A stretch of DNA of 64,000 nt from assembly GCA_964531285.1 (NCBI GenBank), contig CAZHDI010000001.1, positions 54,080 through 118,079 on the forward strand, in the 5' to 3' direction. The position numbers were made by a program, and so were the translations under genes. The notes beneath the pieces are model-generated. The model made no database searches. It was not told the origin of the DNA and saw nothing but the letters and a program-made list of their open reading frames with translations. The DNA comes from CAZHDI01 sp964531285 (GTDB lineage Bacteria > Pseudomonadota > Alphaproteobacteria > JAJFIK01). This document shows, in pieces, positions 25,159 to 34,403 of the stretch (the first letter of the stretch is position 1; each line of letters starts with the position of its first letter).

Positions 25159-26150
25159 TCCGCGTGACCGCCCATGCCGAGACCTGGCCCATTGCCGGAT
25201 CCTTCACCATCGCCCGCTCCCGCACCACGACCGCCGAGGTGATCGTCGCCGAGGTGAGCGACGGCAGGCACACGGGGCGCGGTGAAGCCACCCCGGTCGA
25301 CCGGTACGATCAGACCACGCAGAGTGCCTGCGCGGTCATCGAGTCGGTGGCGCCGGCCTTTGCGGACGGTGCCGGCCGCGCGGCGCTCCAGACCCTCCTG
25401 CCGCCCGGGGCCGCCCGCAACGCCCTCGACTGCGCGCTGTGGGATCTGGAAAGCCGGCGCGCCGAACGGCCGGTCTGGGATCTGGCCGGCCGGCCCGCGC
25501 CGGTGCCGGTCGTCACCGCCTACACCATTTCCTTGGGCACGCCGGAGGCCATGGCCGCCCAGACCGCCCGCAACGCGGATCGCCCGCTTCTGAAGGTGAA
25601 ACTGGGCGGCGACGGCGACGATGACCGCATGGCGGCGGTCCGCGAGGCCGCGCCCCAGGCCCGCCTTATCGCCGATGCCAACGAATCCTGGACCCTCGAT
25701 CACCTGCGGACCCTGCCCGCCCGGCTGGCCGCGCTTGGGGTCGAATTGATCGAACAGCCCTTGCCCCAGGGCGCCGACGATGCGCTCGGGACCGTCGATT
25801 GTCCGTTGCCGGTGTGTGCGGATGAATCATTCCACGATCTGGCCAGCCTCGCCGCCGTCCGGGGCAGATATCAAGCCGTCAATATCAAGCTCGACAAGAC
25901 AGGAGGCTTGACGGAGGCCTTGCGAATCGCCGAATCGGCGCAAGCGGCAGACATCAAGATCTTCGCAGGCTGCATGGTCGCGACCTCGCTGGCCATGGTT
26001 CCCTCGCTGATCTTTGCCGATGCCGCCGATTGGATCGATCTTGACGGGCCGCTTCTTTTGGCGCGCGACCGCGTGCCCGGCCTTGATTACGGCGATAACC
26101 GGATTGCGCCGCCCCCGCCGGGCCTTTGGGGGTATGTGCCGCGCCCGTGA
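25155..26150 (+). CDS. dgcA: N-acetyl-D-glutamate racemase DgcA (enolase superfamily)
   Basis: A 331-residue muconate-lactonising/epimerase-type member of the enolase superfamily. The catalytic KxK is in LLKVKLGG (Lys147, Lys149). Metal ligands are Asp174 (IADANESW), Glu200 (LIEQPL) and Asp223 (CADESF), and the second catalytic Lys is in VNIKLDKTGG. Such sequences were long called dipeptide epimerases. With DgcN directly upstream (4-bp overlap), racemisation of N-acetyl-D-Glu to N-acetyl-L-Glu is the better call. The product needs deacetylation to L-Glu, and the following hydrolase gene is a candidate for that. Confidence 0.88.
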   Translation: MIRVTAHAETWPIAGSFTIARSRTTTAEVIVAEVSDGRHTGRGEATPVDRYDQTTQSACAVIESVAPAFADGAGRAALQTLLPPGAARNALDCALWDLESRRAERPVWDLAGRPAPVPVVTAYTISLGTPEAMAAQTARNADRPLLKVKLGGDGDDDRMAAVREAAPQARLIADANESWTLDHLRTLPARLAALGVELIEQPLPQGADDALGTVDCPLPVCADESFHDLASLAAVRGRYQAVNIKLDKTGGLTEALRIAESAQAADIKIFAGCMVATSLAMVPSLIFADAADWIDLDGPLLLARDRVPGLDYGDNRIAPPPPGLWGYVPRP

Positions 26151-26164
26151 GGGACCAAACGGCC

Positions 26165-27262
26165 ATGGATATCTCCGCCTGCTTTGCCCAGACCTATGCG
26201 CAAGCCCGCGCGCGGTTTCTCGATGCCTGTGCCGCACGGGACCTGACGGTCACCACGCTGATCAATCCCTGCAAGACCGGACCCAATGGCGAGGCGCTCG
26301 CCCTGGATTGGGTGCGGCTCGGCCCGCCGGCCGCACGCAAGGTGCTGCTTGTTCAGTCCGCGACCCACGGCGTTGAGGGCTATTGCGGCTCGGGCTGCCA
26401 AACCGCGCTGCTCGGGGCGCCCCTGTCGCACGCCCTGCCGCCGGACACCGCGGTCGTGCTCATCCACGCGCTCAATCCTTACGGCTTTGCGTGGGACCGC
26501 CGGGTCAATGAGGACAATATCGATCTCAACCGCAACTTTGTCGATCACGATGCGCCGTATCCTGAAAATCCGGACTTCGCCGGTTTGGCAAATATGATTT
26601 CACCGGTACAATTCGATGATACGGCTTTGAAAACGGCCAATGCCCGCCTCAAGGCGTATGCCGAGGCCCATGGCGCGTTTGCGCTTCAGGATGTGATCAC
26701 GCGCGGACAGTACACCCATCCCCAGGCGGTCTATTTCGGCGGGCATGCACCAGCTTGGTCCAACCGCATGTTTCGCGCGATTGCCGAAGAGACCTGCCGC
26801 ATGGCGGATCTGGCCGTCTTTGTGGATATTCATACCGGTCTTGGCGAGTACGGCGTGGGCGAGTTGATTTTCGAGGTGCCGCAAAACGATCCCGCCTACG
26901 CCCTGGGCCGGCGCTGGTGGGGCGACCGGGTTGCCTCGACGGTCGAGGGCGAAAGCGTCTCGGCCCGGCTCATGGGCTGTGTCGATCACGCCCTGGCGCA
27001 GGCCGCGCCCCATGCCATCTGCGTTGCGACGGCCCTGGAATTTGGCACCCTGCCCGGCCATGAGGTGTTCCGTGCCACCCGGGCAGACAACTGGCTTCAT
27101 ATCCACGGCGATCCCAATGGTCCGGAGGCCGCGGATATCAAGGCCGCGATCCGCGCGGCGTTTTATCCCGATGATGACGGCTGGCGGCGCACGGTATGGG
27201 ACCAGTGCGAGACCGTGATCGGCGAGGCTCTTGCCGGCATGGCCGCTTATCAGGACCGTTGA
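26165..27262 (+). CDS. DUF2817 M14-like zinc hydrolase
   Basis: A 365-residue protein of the DUF2817 family, related to M14 carboxypeptidases and aspartoacylase/succinylglutamate desuccinylases. Zinc ligands are visible: HGVEG (HxxE), then a substrate-binding NEDNIDLNRNF, and the third His in VFVDIHTGLGEYG. It starts 14 bp after dgcA, with ATG at 26165 preferred over an upstream in-frame ATG at 26126 that overlaps dgcA. The family tie to N-acyl-amino-acid hydrolases, together with this position, suggests it removes the acetyl group from N-acetyl-L-glutamate or releases D-Glu from peptides. Its stop overlaps the convergent transporter gene by 13 bp. Confidence 0.82.
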   Translation: MDISACFAQTYAQARARFLDACAARDLTVTTLINPCKTGPNGEALALDWVRLGPPAARKVLLVQSATHGVEGYCGSGCQTALLGAPLSHALPPDTAVVLIHALNPYGFAWDRRVNEDNIDLNRNFVDHDAPYPENPDFAGLANMISPVQFDDTALKTANARLKAYAEAHGAFALQDVITRGQYTHPQAVYFGGHAPAWSNRMFRAIAEETCRMADLAVFVDIHTGLGEYGVGELIFEVPQNDPAYALGRRWWGDRVASTVEGESVSARLMGCVDHALAQAAPHAICVATALEFGTLPGHEVFRATRADNWLHIHGDPNGPEAADIKAAIRAAFYPDDDGWRRTVWDQCETVIGEALAGMAAYQDR

Positions 27263-28422
27263 GGGATCAGCATGCCGGTCCGCCAGACCGCGCGCAGCAC
27301 GAGGAGCCCCGCCGATCCGAGGGCGGACAATGCCGCCATGGCGAAAAAGGCCTGACCCTGAAACACGGCGTAAAGATCGCCCGAGACCAGCGTGACCCCG
27401 GCGACGATCACGCCGGCGGCCATCGCGCTGTATGTCGTTTGCGCCGTCATGGCGCAATCATCCGGTACAGCCCGGTCGATGAGATGCAGCGCGCCGATAT
27501 GGACCGCGCCGAAACTCAGGGCATGGAAGAGCTGCGCGATGACGAGGCCGGCCAGCGGCGGATCGACGGCGATCAGGGCCCAGCGCAGCACGGCTCCCGC
27601 CCCGCCGATCAAAATGAACAGGACCGGGGACATGCGGGTAAGGATGCGCCCGGCATAGAAAAACAGGATGATCTCGGCGATGACGCCGATGGCCCACAGC
27701 ATACCGATGGCATCGCCCGAATGGCCGAGGCTACGCCAGTGAATGCTGGCAAAGCCGTAATACATGCCGTGGGCGCCTTGGATCAGACCGGCACTGAGCG
27801 CAAACAGCCAGAACAGCGGCGCGCGGGCGACCCGCAGCAACGCATCCGCACCCGCCCGGTTCGGGCCTTGCGTCCTGAGCCGCGGCGGATCGGGCGGCAG
27901 GACCAGGGCCGCCGCCAAGGTCAGGCTCAAGAACACCAGAATACCGGTCAGGATCATCGGCGCGCCGAGCCGGTCCAGGAGCATTCCTCCCGCGACATTG
28001 GCCGCCACGAAGGCCGCTGATCCCCAGATCCGTGTACGCCCGAAATCGAGCACCCCCTGGCGGGAGAGCTGCACGGTCATGGTCTCGATCATCGGCATCA
28101 ACGAGGGATAGGCCATCATGGTCAGGACCGTGACGACGGCGAGCGCGCCGAAGCCGGAGACCAGGCTGAACAGGCAAAAACCCAAAAGCGCAATGCCGGA
28201 GAGCGCGATCATGAGCCCCCGCCGCATCCCCAGCCGATCGGCCAGGGCCCCGATCAGCGGAACCGTGAGCACACGGACAAAAAGACCGGTGGCGATGAGC
28301 CAGCCGATCTGCCGCTCGTCCAGCCCTTCGGCCCGCAGCCAGACCGGCCAATAGGGCAGATGCAGCCCGAGCACGAGAAAGACGGCCACATAGAAAAATG
28401 CGATGCGCGCACGCACGCTCAT
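27250..28422 (-). CDS. MFS transporter (HcaT/NupG-like family)
   Basis: A 390-residue major facilitator with about 12 hydrophobic segments. The loop motif ALADRLGMRRGLM lies between helices 2 and 3, and DFGRTRIWGSAAFVAANVAGG is typical of the MFS_1-like phenylpropionate/nucleoside permease group. The start ATG at 28420-28422 (MSVRARIAFF) is chosen because longer frames would run into the divergent DUF423 gene, 82 bp away. The substrate is unknown; the adjacent D-glutamate genes suggest amino-acid or peptide-related use, but the gene is on the opposite strand. Confidence 0.88.
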   Translation of the reverse strand: MSVRARIAFFYVAVFLVLGLHLPYWPVWLRAEGLDERQIGWLIATGLFVRVLTVPLIGALADRLGMRRGLMIALSGIALLGFCLFSLVSGFGALAVVTVLTMMAYPSLMPMIETMTVQLSRQGVLDFGRTRIWGSAAFVAANVAGGMLLDRLGAPMILTGILVFLSLTLAAALVLPPDPPRLRTQGPNRAGADALLRVARAPLFWLFALSAGLIQGAHGMYYGFASIHWRSLGHSGDAIGMLWAIGVIAEIILFFYAGRILTRMSPVLFILIGGAGAVLRWALIAVDPPLAGLVIAQLFHALSFGAVHIGALHLIDRAVPDDCAMTAQTTYSAMAAGVIVAGVTLVSGDLYAVFQGQAFFAMAALSALGSAGLLVLRAVWRTGMLIPQRS

Positions 28423-28504
28423 AAGCTCCCCCCGGGTCCCCGGCTGGCGATGGCCGTCCGCGTATGGCATAACCGCCGCGAACGCAAGACCCGGAGTGTG
28501 ACAG

Positions 28505-28879
28505 ATGAGCGACGCGCAATTGGGACGCGGCTGGATCGCGGTTGCAGGGATCAGCGGATTTCTGGCGGTGGCCGCAGGGGCGTTCGGCGCGCACGGCCTT
28601 GAGGGCAAGACGGACGCGGCGGCTTTGGCTGCGTTCAAGACCGGCGCCCTTTATCACCTTGTGCATAGCGTGGCGCTGCTGGCCCTGTGCGCCCTGCCCG
28701 TCCGATCCGTTCTGGCGGCCTGGAGCTTTGTGACGGGGATGATCCTGTTTTCCGGATCGCTCTACTTTTTGGGGATCACCGGATCGCGCGCGCTCGTGCT
28801 GATTACACCGCTCGGCGGTGTCGCGTTCCTGATCGCCTGGCTGGCCCTCACTGTGGCGGCGTGGCATACCGCGCGCGAT
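28505..28879 (+). CDS. DUF423 small membrane protein, 3' end in gap
   Basis: At least 125 residues of a DUF423 (YgdD-like) inner-membrane protein with about four membrane helices. Diagnostic segments are GISGFLAVAAGAFGAHGLEG, YHLVHSVALLAL, and SGSLYFLGIT with GGVAFLIAWLAL. Family members are 110-130 residues, so only the last few codons should be missing in the run of N. Function is unknown across bacteria. Confidence 0.88.
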
Positions 28880-28979
28880 NNNNNNNNNNNNNNNNNNNNN
28901 NNNNNNNNNNNNNNNNNNNNNNNNNNNNNNNNNNNNNNNNNNNNNNNNNNNNNNNNNNNNNNNNNNNNNNNNNNNNNNN
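28880..28979. other. assembly gap (100 N)
   Basis: Exactly 100 undetermined bases joining two contigs; convergent genes run into it from both sides. Confidence 0.99.
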
Positions 28980-29416
28980 GGCAGATCCAGCCGGCGGCCG
29001 TCCGCGAACTGACGCAGGATCCGCCAGATCCGGTCATCGAGGGCCTGTGCCCCGTCGTCTTCCCGGGTTTCGAGATGCGCCTGCAACTCGATGAGCACCT
29101 GTTTGAGCGCCGCGTTCGAGGCGTTCAGGGTGGCCATGGTCAGATCCGCATCGCGCGAGGCGGACGCCGCCGCCACGGCCCGGCGCAGATCGCCCTGACC
29201 GAGGAGCGGGAGAGCATCGGCAAAAAGGCTGCGCATGGCGGCATTCTCGCGGGCGCGGATCTCCGCACCCTGCTGATAGTCCTGAGCGGCAAATACCATC
29301 AGCAGGCCAATGACCGTAACCGACCCGCCGGCATAGTCATGATCGATATGGGGCGCGACCTCACCCAGAATGGTACCGAAGGACGTGCGCAGAATATGGG
29401 CGGCATCGGGTTTCAT
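28980..29416 (-). CDS. unknown protein coupled to a phosphotransferase gene, 3' end in gap
   Basis: At least 145 residues, mostly helical. It begins MKPDAAHILRTSFGTILGEVAPHI and continues with a hydrophobic stretch (SVTVIGLLMVFAAQ) and regular Ala/Leu/Arg heptads that suggest helical bundles. The ATG overlaps the stop of the phosphotransferase gene (ATGA), so they are translationally coupled. I do not recognise the family. The C-terminus is lost in the N run. Confidence 0.75.
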
Positions 29417-30444
29417 CGCAGAGCCTCCAGGGCATCGACCAGGATCGCGTTGTGGCGGGTCGCGCAGTAAAGTCCGCTGAACGCCAGGACCGGGTCGGTA
29501 TTGGCGCCGGTGCTGTATTCCTTGGCCGCCGAGATCCAGATGGCCATGCCTTTGAGGGCGGCAAACACCGACCACCAGCGCAACGACGCCTCATTGACCA
29601 GAAGGCCGCTGGCTTGCTGCCAAAGACGCAGCGCCTGCCCGCGCGGCAGGAGGCCCGCCGGACGATCGGGCGTGTTATGGGACCACAGCGGATCCATGGC
29701 CCAAGCCAGATCCTCATGCGGATCGCCCAGATGGGCCATCTCCCAGTCCAGCACTGCGCGGACGGTGCCATCCTCCCCATAGAGAAAATTTCCGGACCGG
29801 AAGTCGCCATGCACCACGCTCAGCTTGGGTGCCGGCGGCGGCGGATTGCGGCGCAAGAACCGGATCGCGGCCCGGACAATGGGTTGAGGCTCCAATTCGT
29901 CCGTATCGATCACGCCTTCCCAATAATCCAGCTCACGGCGCCAGCACCCGTCCAAGTCCGGACGGTCGACGCATCCAGCCAGCGGCAGGCGAAGAGCGTC
30001 GGCCCCAGCAATGGTGCCGAGAATAGTCCAAACCGCGTGGCCCAACCGGTCTTCCATTCCGGCATAGACGCCTTCCGCAAAGGGCGACGCCGCGGTGCCG
30101 CCCTCGATTTCCTCCATCAGGAAAAATGGTCGGCCGAGCCAGCGGTCGTCGGTCTCCAGCGCCACAGGCTCCGGTACCGGCACCAGTGTTCCGTGAAAGG
30201 ACTGATAGGCCCGAAACTCCAGCGTGCGCTCGGTATCGATCAGGCTGGCGCTCGGGTCCCGGCGCAGTACAAGCCCGCGCACGCGGCCCCGCCCATCATG
30301 GGCGGTAAAGCGGAACGTCTCGCGTGACGAGCCGCCGTGAAACCGTTTGAGGCCTTCGATGCGGACCGGCGCGGCCGCCGGCTCCAGATGTTCCAGATAG
30401 GCCGCGATGCGGTCTTCCAGGGGCGGTGTTTCCTCGATGCTCAT
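29413..30444 (-). CDS. phosphotransferase family protein (APH/ChoK fold)
   Basis: A 343-residue kinase-fold protein. The catalytic loop VVHGDFRSGNFLYG and the metal loop AVLDWEMAHLGDPHEDLAW are intact. This subgroup is typically encoded beside acyl-CoA dehydrogenases and other CoA-thioester enzymes and is thought to phosphorylate hydroxyl groups of such intermediates, as in ACAD10/11-type catabolism; it is not a resistance gene. It sits fourth in the DUF35/thiolase-like operon. Confidence 0.9.
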   Translation of the reverse strand: MSIEETPPLEDRIAAYLEHLEPAAAPVRIEGLKRFHGGSSRETFRFTAHDGRGRVRGLVLRRDPSASLIDTERTLEFRAYQSFHGTLVPVPEPVALETDDRWLGRPFFLMEEIEGGTAASPFAEGVYAGMEDRLGHAVWTILGTIAGADALRLPLAGCVDRPDLDGCWRRELDYWEGVIDTDELEPQPIVRAAIRFLRRNPPPPAPKLSVVHGDFRSGNFLYGEDGTVRAVLDWEMAHLGDPHEDLAWAMDPLWSHNTPDRPAGLLPRGQALRLWQQASGLLVNEASLRWWSVFAALKGMAIWISAAKEYSTGANTDPVLAFSGLYCATRHNAILVDALEALR

Positions 30445-30486
30445 GGGCCCTCTTATTCTTGTGACAGATGGGGCGATGGGTCGTGT

Positions 30487-31605
30487 TTACGGGTCGTCAG
30501 CAGGCGCCATATCGAACAGATCATGAAACCCGGACGGGTGATGCGGACCGATGATCAACTGCTCCAGAACGCCGATGCCGTCCCTGGTCTGACCGTTGCC
30601 GTCATGAAGGCGCGCGGTCACGAAGGCCTGACAATGCAGATGCAACAAATCCTCCGGCGCCCGGTCGGCGAGCATATGCTCGTCATAGCCCAGAGCATTC
30701 TCGCCCTTGTAGTGGCCGTGCCCCCATTCAGGGTGCATATAGCCGATCCCGCTCATGGAGAACTGCCAGTGGGGCGTCAACTCGATCCGCGCGGGCTTAC
30801 CGTCCGCTCCCTGAAAATCGATCTGCGCCTGACGGGCATGGCGGGTCCCCGGCTTGAAGCGGACCATGCTGCGCGGGGCGATCAGGGGGCGTTCGTCCCC
30901 CCCGCCGACCGGTACCAGAACGCCCTTGGTGTTCCAGGGGTTGCCGTCCGCATCCGAATTGACATGGTAGAACAGACACGCATCGTCGAAATTCAGCGGC
31001 GACCAGAGCCAATAGAATTGGGGCAGCGGCGGCGGCGCGACGGGCTGGGGATCGGCGGCGCCGATGGGCCGGATGCCCCAGGACCGGTCGCGCGTGCCCC
31101 AATTGTCGCCCTGATTAAAAATGATCCGTTCATTGCCGACCTCAAGCCATCCGCGATAAAGCCCGTTCTGGGTCATGCGCGTGTAATCGAGCATCAGGCG
31201 TGGCCCGACCCGATGGGTAAAGCGCGGCTCGCAGATCGCCGGATGCCGGTGATGGAAGGTCAACTCCGCCCGCAGATCATGTTCCGGACAGGCCACGCGC
31301 AGGCGTAATGTCTCCAGCGGCTCCAGCACTTCAATAGAGATCGGACCGACCCGCGTGTCCATCCGCTCCATACCGAGGATCCGCGATGCGCGCAGGTTGC
31401 GCTGCTTGCCGTCCATAATCACGCTGAAGGACGCGTCGATAATGTTCAGATGCGGATAAACGCCGAGCGCGCAGGCGAAGAAGACGCTGCCGTCCTTCTT
31501 ATACCCATTGAAGAAATACCGGTCATAAAAGTTGCGGTCGGAGCCCGCGACAGCAACCGGCTCGGGCAGTTGATGGATCGGAAAGTCATCGCCTTTGGTG
31601 AGCAT
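30487..31605 (-). CDS. beta-rich protein of unknown function in CoA operon
   Basis: A 372-residue protein without signal peptide or membrane helix, rich in alternating hydrophobic strands and aromatic residues, as in lipocalin or carotenoid hydratase (CrtC-like) folds. Distinct stretches are FYDRYFFNGYKKDGSVFFA, NQGDNWGTRDRSWGIRPIG and FQFSMSGIGYMHPEWGHGHY-like segments. It resembles the poorly known proteins often called DUF7064/DUF7065 that travel with phosphotransferase and acyl-CoA genes, but I cannot confirm that family from memory alone. It lies 42 bp before the phosphotransferase gene. Confidence 0.7.
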   Translation of the reverse strand: MLTKGDDFPIHQLPEPVAVAGSDRNFYDRYFFNGYKKDGSVFFACALGVYPHLNIIDASFSVIMDGKQRNLRASRILGMERMDTRVGPISIEVLEPLETLRLRVACPEHDLRAELTFHHRHPAICEPRFTHRVGPRLMLDYTRMTQNGLYRGWLEVGNERIIFNQGDNWGTRDRSWGIRPIGAADPQPVAPPPLPQFYWLWSPLNFDDACLFYHVNSDADGNPWNTKGVLVPVGGGDERPLIAPRSMVRFKPGTRHARQAQIDFQGADGKPARIELTPHWQFSMSGIGYMHPEWGHGHYKGENALGYDEHMLADRAPEDLLHLHCQAFVTARLHDGNGQTRDGIGVLEQLIIGPHHPSGFHDLFDMAPADDP

Positions 31606-31668
31606 AGAACGTCCCTTATCACCTGCTAGGCCGGTCTTTCATCCCTGTACTGACCGCCGGTTCTCGTT

Positions 31669-32853
31669 TCAGAGTGTGTCCGCTGTTCCCAGAATGGCGG
31701 TCACTTGGCTCGACAGCATGCCGCCATTGCCATGGGTCACGGCCACCTTGGCATCGGGCACCTGCCGCGCCCCGCAGACGCCCCGCAATTGCCGCACCGC
31801 CTCGATCAGTACAAACATGCCATACATTCCGGGGTGCACGCAGGACAAACCGCCGCCATTGGTATTTACCGCCAGCGAGCCGCCCGGCGCGATGTGCCCG
31901 CCTTCGACGAACCGGCCCCCTTCGCCCTTGGGACAAAACCCCAGATCCTCCAGGAACAAGATGGTGTTGATGGTGAAGGCATCATACAGCGAGGCCACGT
32001 CCACATCCGCCGGCGTGAGCCCGGCCTGGGCGAAGGCACGCGGGCCGGATTTTGCCGCGGCGGTGGTGGTAAGGTCCGGCATTTCCATGATCTGGAGATG
32101 ATCCTGCGCCGCCGATGCACCGAGCACATAGACCGGTTTGGTTGGCATATCCTTGGCGCGATCCGCCTTGACCAGGATCGCCGCGCCGCCGCCGTCCGTT
32201 ACCAGACAGCAGTCGAGCAGATGGAGCGGATCGCAGATCATCCGGGACGAGAGCACATCGTCCACCGTGATCGGTTTGGTCATGAAGGCTTCCGGGTTCA
32301 GCCCCGCCCAGGCCCGCGCGGCGACCGCGACTTCGGCCAATTGCTCCGGGGTCGTGCCGAACTCGTACATATGTCTTTGCGCTGACAAAGCGTAGGCGAA
32401 AATCGGCGGGCGCGGCTTATAGGGCGCGACATACCAGGGAAACTGCGGTCTTTGAGCCCCCCGCCCGCCTTCGCGCGTACGCTGGTTCGAGCCGTAGCAG
32501 ACCAGCGCGACATTACAAAGGCCCGCATCGAGCGCCAGCGCGGCCCATTGCAGATGGTTGATGAAGGACGAGCCGCCGACATTCGTGCCCTCGACCACGC
32601 TGGGGCTGATGCCCAGATATTCACTGATCGAGATGGCCGGCATCGGCGAGGTCATCAGCGCACCGAACACGCCGTCGACATCGCTCAGGTTCAGCCCGCA
32701 GTCCCGAAGCGCGTTGTGAACCGCCTCACCCATGATCTCCAGATCGGACCGGCCCTTGGCCTCGCCCAGCCGGCCGTCGGGCGCATAACCGCCCAGCCCG
32801 ATCCCAACAATGGCGGCCTTGCCGCGGATGGAGGTGTCGTCTGTCATGATCAA
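31669..32853 (-). CDS. thiolase-like lipid-transfer protein (SCPx/Ltp type)
   Basis: A 394-residue thiolase-fold protein of the SCP2-thiolase/lipid-transfer group. Recognisable are RSDLEIMGEAVHNALRDCGL, DGVFGALMTS, the C-terminal YDAFTINTILFLEDLGFC, and NTNGGGLSCVHPGMYGMF with THGNGGMLSSQ. Around the usual nucleophile the sequence reads EGTNVGGSSF, so the normal thiolase Cys appears replaced. That pattern is known in Ltp proteins, which act with a DUF35 partner as aldolases on branched CoA thioesters such as steroid side chains. The DUF35 gene lies directly upstream, supporting that role. Confidence 0.85.
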   Translation of the reverse strand: MIMTDDTSIRGKAAIVGIGLGGYAPDGRLGEAKGRSDLEIMGEAVHNALRDCGLNLSDVDGVFGALMTSPMPAISISEYLGISPSVVEGTNVGGSSFINHLQWAALALDAGLCNVALVCYGSNQRTREGGRGAQRPQFPWYVAPYKPRPPIFAYALSAQRHMYEFGTTPEQLAEVAVAARAWAGLNPEAFMTKPITVDDVLSSRMICDPLHLLDCCLVTDGGGAAILVKADRAKDMPTKPVYVLGASAAQDHLQIMEMPDLTTTAAAKSGPRAFAQAGLTPADVDVASLYDAFTINTILFLEDLGFCPKGEGGRFVEGGHIAPGGSLAVNTNGGGLSCVHPGMYGMFVLIEAVRQLRGVCGARQVPDAKVAVTHGNGGMLSSQVTAILGTADTL

Positions 32854-32894
32854 TCCACATCGGTCTCATGGCGAGGGTCGTGCAATGGGGGCCC

Positions 32895-33290
32895 TCAGGC
32901 AGGGTCGAAGACAACGAAGGTCCGCTCGCCCTCGGTGACGATCCGTGCACGGAGCGGCATCCCGATGGTCACGGCCTCGGGGCCGATGCCGTCGACGCGC
33001 GAGAACAGGCGGGGGCCTTCGGCCAGTTCGACAAGAGCGACGTTGTAGTCTCCGCCGCGCTCCGGTTTGTTGCGCACCGTCGTGTGCGAATAAACCTGAG
33101 CCGCGCCGCTGACCGGAACAAACGCGACCGCCGCGCTGCCGCAGGACCGGCACAACACGCGGGGATAGAATTGATACGCGCCGCAATCGGCGCACCGTTG
33201 AACCCGGAAGTCTCCGGCGGCCAGATAGGCGTGATACTGCTCATCCGGACCGGGGCCCTGAAAATCCGGCGATGGGACGCCTGCGGTCAT
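32895..33290 (-). CDS. DUF35 OB-fold zinc-ribbon partner of the thiolase-like protein
   Basis: A 131-residue protein. A rubredoxin-like zinc ribbon (CADCGAY and CRSCGS, two CxxC pairs) precedes an OB-fold domain (GAAQVYSHTTV, YNVALVELAEGPRLFSRV). DUF35 proteins bind thiolase-like enzymes as subunits, for example in steroid side-chain aldolases. It is the first gene of this operon, 41 bp before the thiolase-like gene and divergent from the epoxide hydrolase gene. Confidence 0.9.
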   Translation of the reverse strand: MTAGVPSPDFQGPGPDEQYHAYLAAGDFRVQRCADCGAYQFYPRVLCRSCGSAAVAFVPVSGAAQVYSHTTVRNKPERGGDYNVALVELAEGPRLFSRVDGIGPEAVTIGMPLRARIVTEGERTFVVFDPA

Positions 33291-33393
33291 TCTGGCCTCT
33301 CCTGCAACAAGACGGTGGCGCGCGCGGCCTCGATCAAAGACTATGCGGTCAGCATCCCGCTTCCAAGAACCGATGCACCGACGAGAGGGGGAG

Positions 33394-34374
33394 ATGACCG
33401 TGATGACCGGCTATCCCGATATGCCCGAGCCGCGTTTCCTCAACGTCAATGGGATCCGCATGGCCGTTTATGAGGCCGGGCCCGCCGACGGCCGGCCCGT
33501 CGTGCTGTGTCACGGCTTTCCCGAACTGGCCTATAGCTGGCGTCATCAGCTCAAAGGACTCGGCGAGGCGGGCTTCCGGGTCATCGCCCCGGACATGCGG
33601 GGCTACGGGTTCACCAGCGCGCCGGAGGCGGTCGAGGCTTACGATATTCATCATCTGACGGGGGACCTGATCGGCCTTCTCGACACGCTGGGCCTTCAGC
33701 GCGCGGTGTTTGCCGGCCATGACTGGGGCGGCCTTGTCGTCTGGCAGATGCCGCTTCTGCACCGGCCCCGGGTAGCCGGGGTGATCGGCCTGAACACACC
33801 GTTCATCCCGCGCCTGCGGGACGATCCGGTCAAACTCATGCGCGCGGCTTACGGCGACGAGATGTACATCGTCTTTTTCCAGCGGCCCGATGAGCCCGAG
33901 GCCCTGCTGGAGCGCGATGTCGCGCGCAGCTTCCGCTTCTTCATGCGCAAACCCGATGCGCCGACCCTCAACGAAGGCAAGCGGACCGGCGCGGCGCGGT
34001 TCGCGGCCGTCGATGACGACGAGGCCGACTGGGGCGGCACGCTGGTGCTGAGCGAGACCGAACTCGGCGTTTACATCGACACCTTCGCGCGCACCGGGTT
34101 TCGCGGCGGCATCAACTGGTACCGCAATTACACGCGCAATTGGGCGACAACCGAGCATCTGCGCCAGCATGTGCCTCATCCGGCCCTGATGATCACGGCG
34201 GAACGGGACGCCGCGCTGCCGCCATCCATGGCCGAGGGGATGGAACGCTATGTCCCGGATCTGGAGACCCATATGATCGAGGACTGCGGTCACTGGACCC
34301 AGCAGGAACATCCCGACACGGTGAACCGGCTGGTGATTGACTGGCTGAATCGGCGGTTCGCCATCAAACACTGA
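33394..34374 (+). CDS. epoxide hydrolase (alpha/beta hydrolase)
   Basis: A 326-residue alpha/beta hydrolase with epoxide hydrolase hallmarks: HGFPELAYSWRHQ oxyanion motif (40-52), nucleophile Asp110 in AGHDWGG, a cap-domain Tyr in GGINWYRNYTRNW, the acid Asp in TAERDAAL and the base His in DCGHWTQQEHPD. It would open epoxides to diols. GAGAGGGGGAG just before the ATG at 33394 sets the start. Being divergent from the CoA-thioester operon, it may detoxify or feed substrates into it. Confidence 0.9.
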   Translation: MTVMTGYPDMPEPRFLNVNGIRMAVYEAGPADGRPVVLCHGFPELAYSWRHQLKGLGEAGFRVIAPDMRGYGFTSAPEAVEAYDIHHLTGDLIGLLDTLGLQRAVFAGHDWGGLVVWQMPLLHRPRVAGVIGLNTPFIPRLRDDPVKLMRAAYGDEMYIVFFQRPDEPEALLERDVARSFRFFMRKPDAPTLNEGKRTGAARFAAVDDDEADWGGTLVLSETELGVYIDTFARTGFRGGINWYRNYTRNWATTEHLRQHVPHPALMITAERDAALPPSMAEGMERYVPDLETHMIEDCGHWTQQEHPDTVNRLVIDWLNRRFAIKH

Positions 34375-34403
34375 CCCCGCCACAGGCACCCGGAGGGCAT
34401 GCC

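Noticed and set aside
25155..26150. Ala-Glu dipeptide epimerase call
   Set aside because: The catalytic residues fit either, but direct coupling to a DUF1611 gene favours the N-acetyl-D-Glu racemase role.
29413..30444. Aminoglycoside resistance
   Set aside because: The kinase motifs are shared, but the subgroup and operon of CoA-thioester genes point to catabolism, not drug modification.
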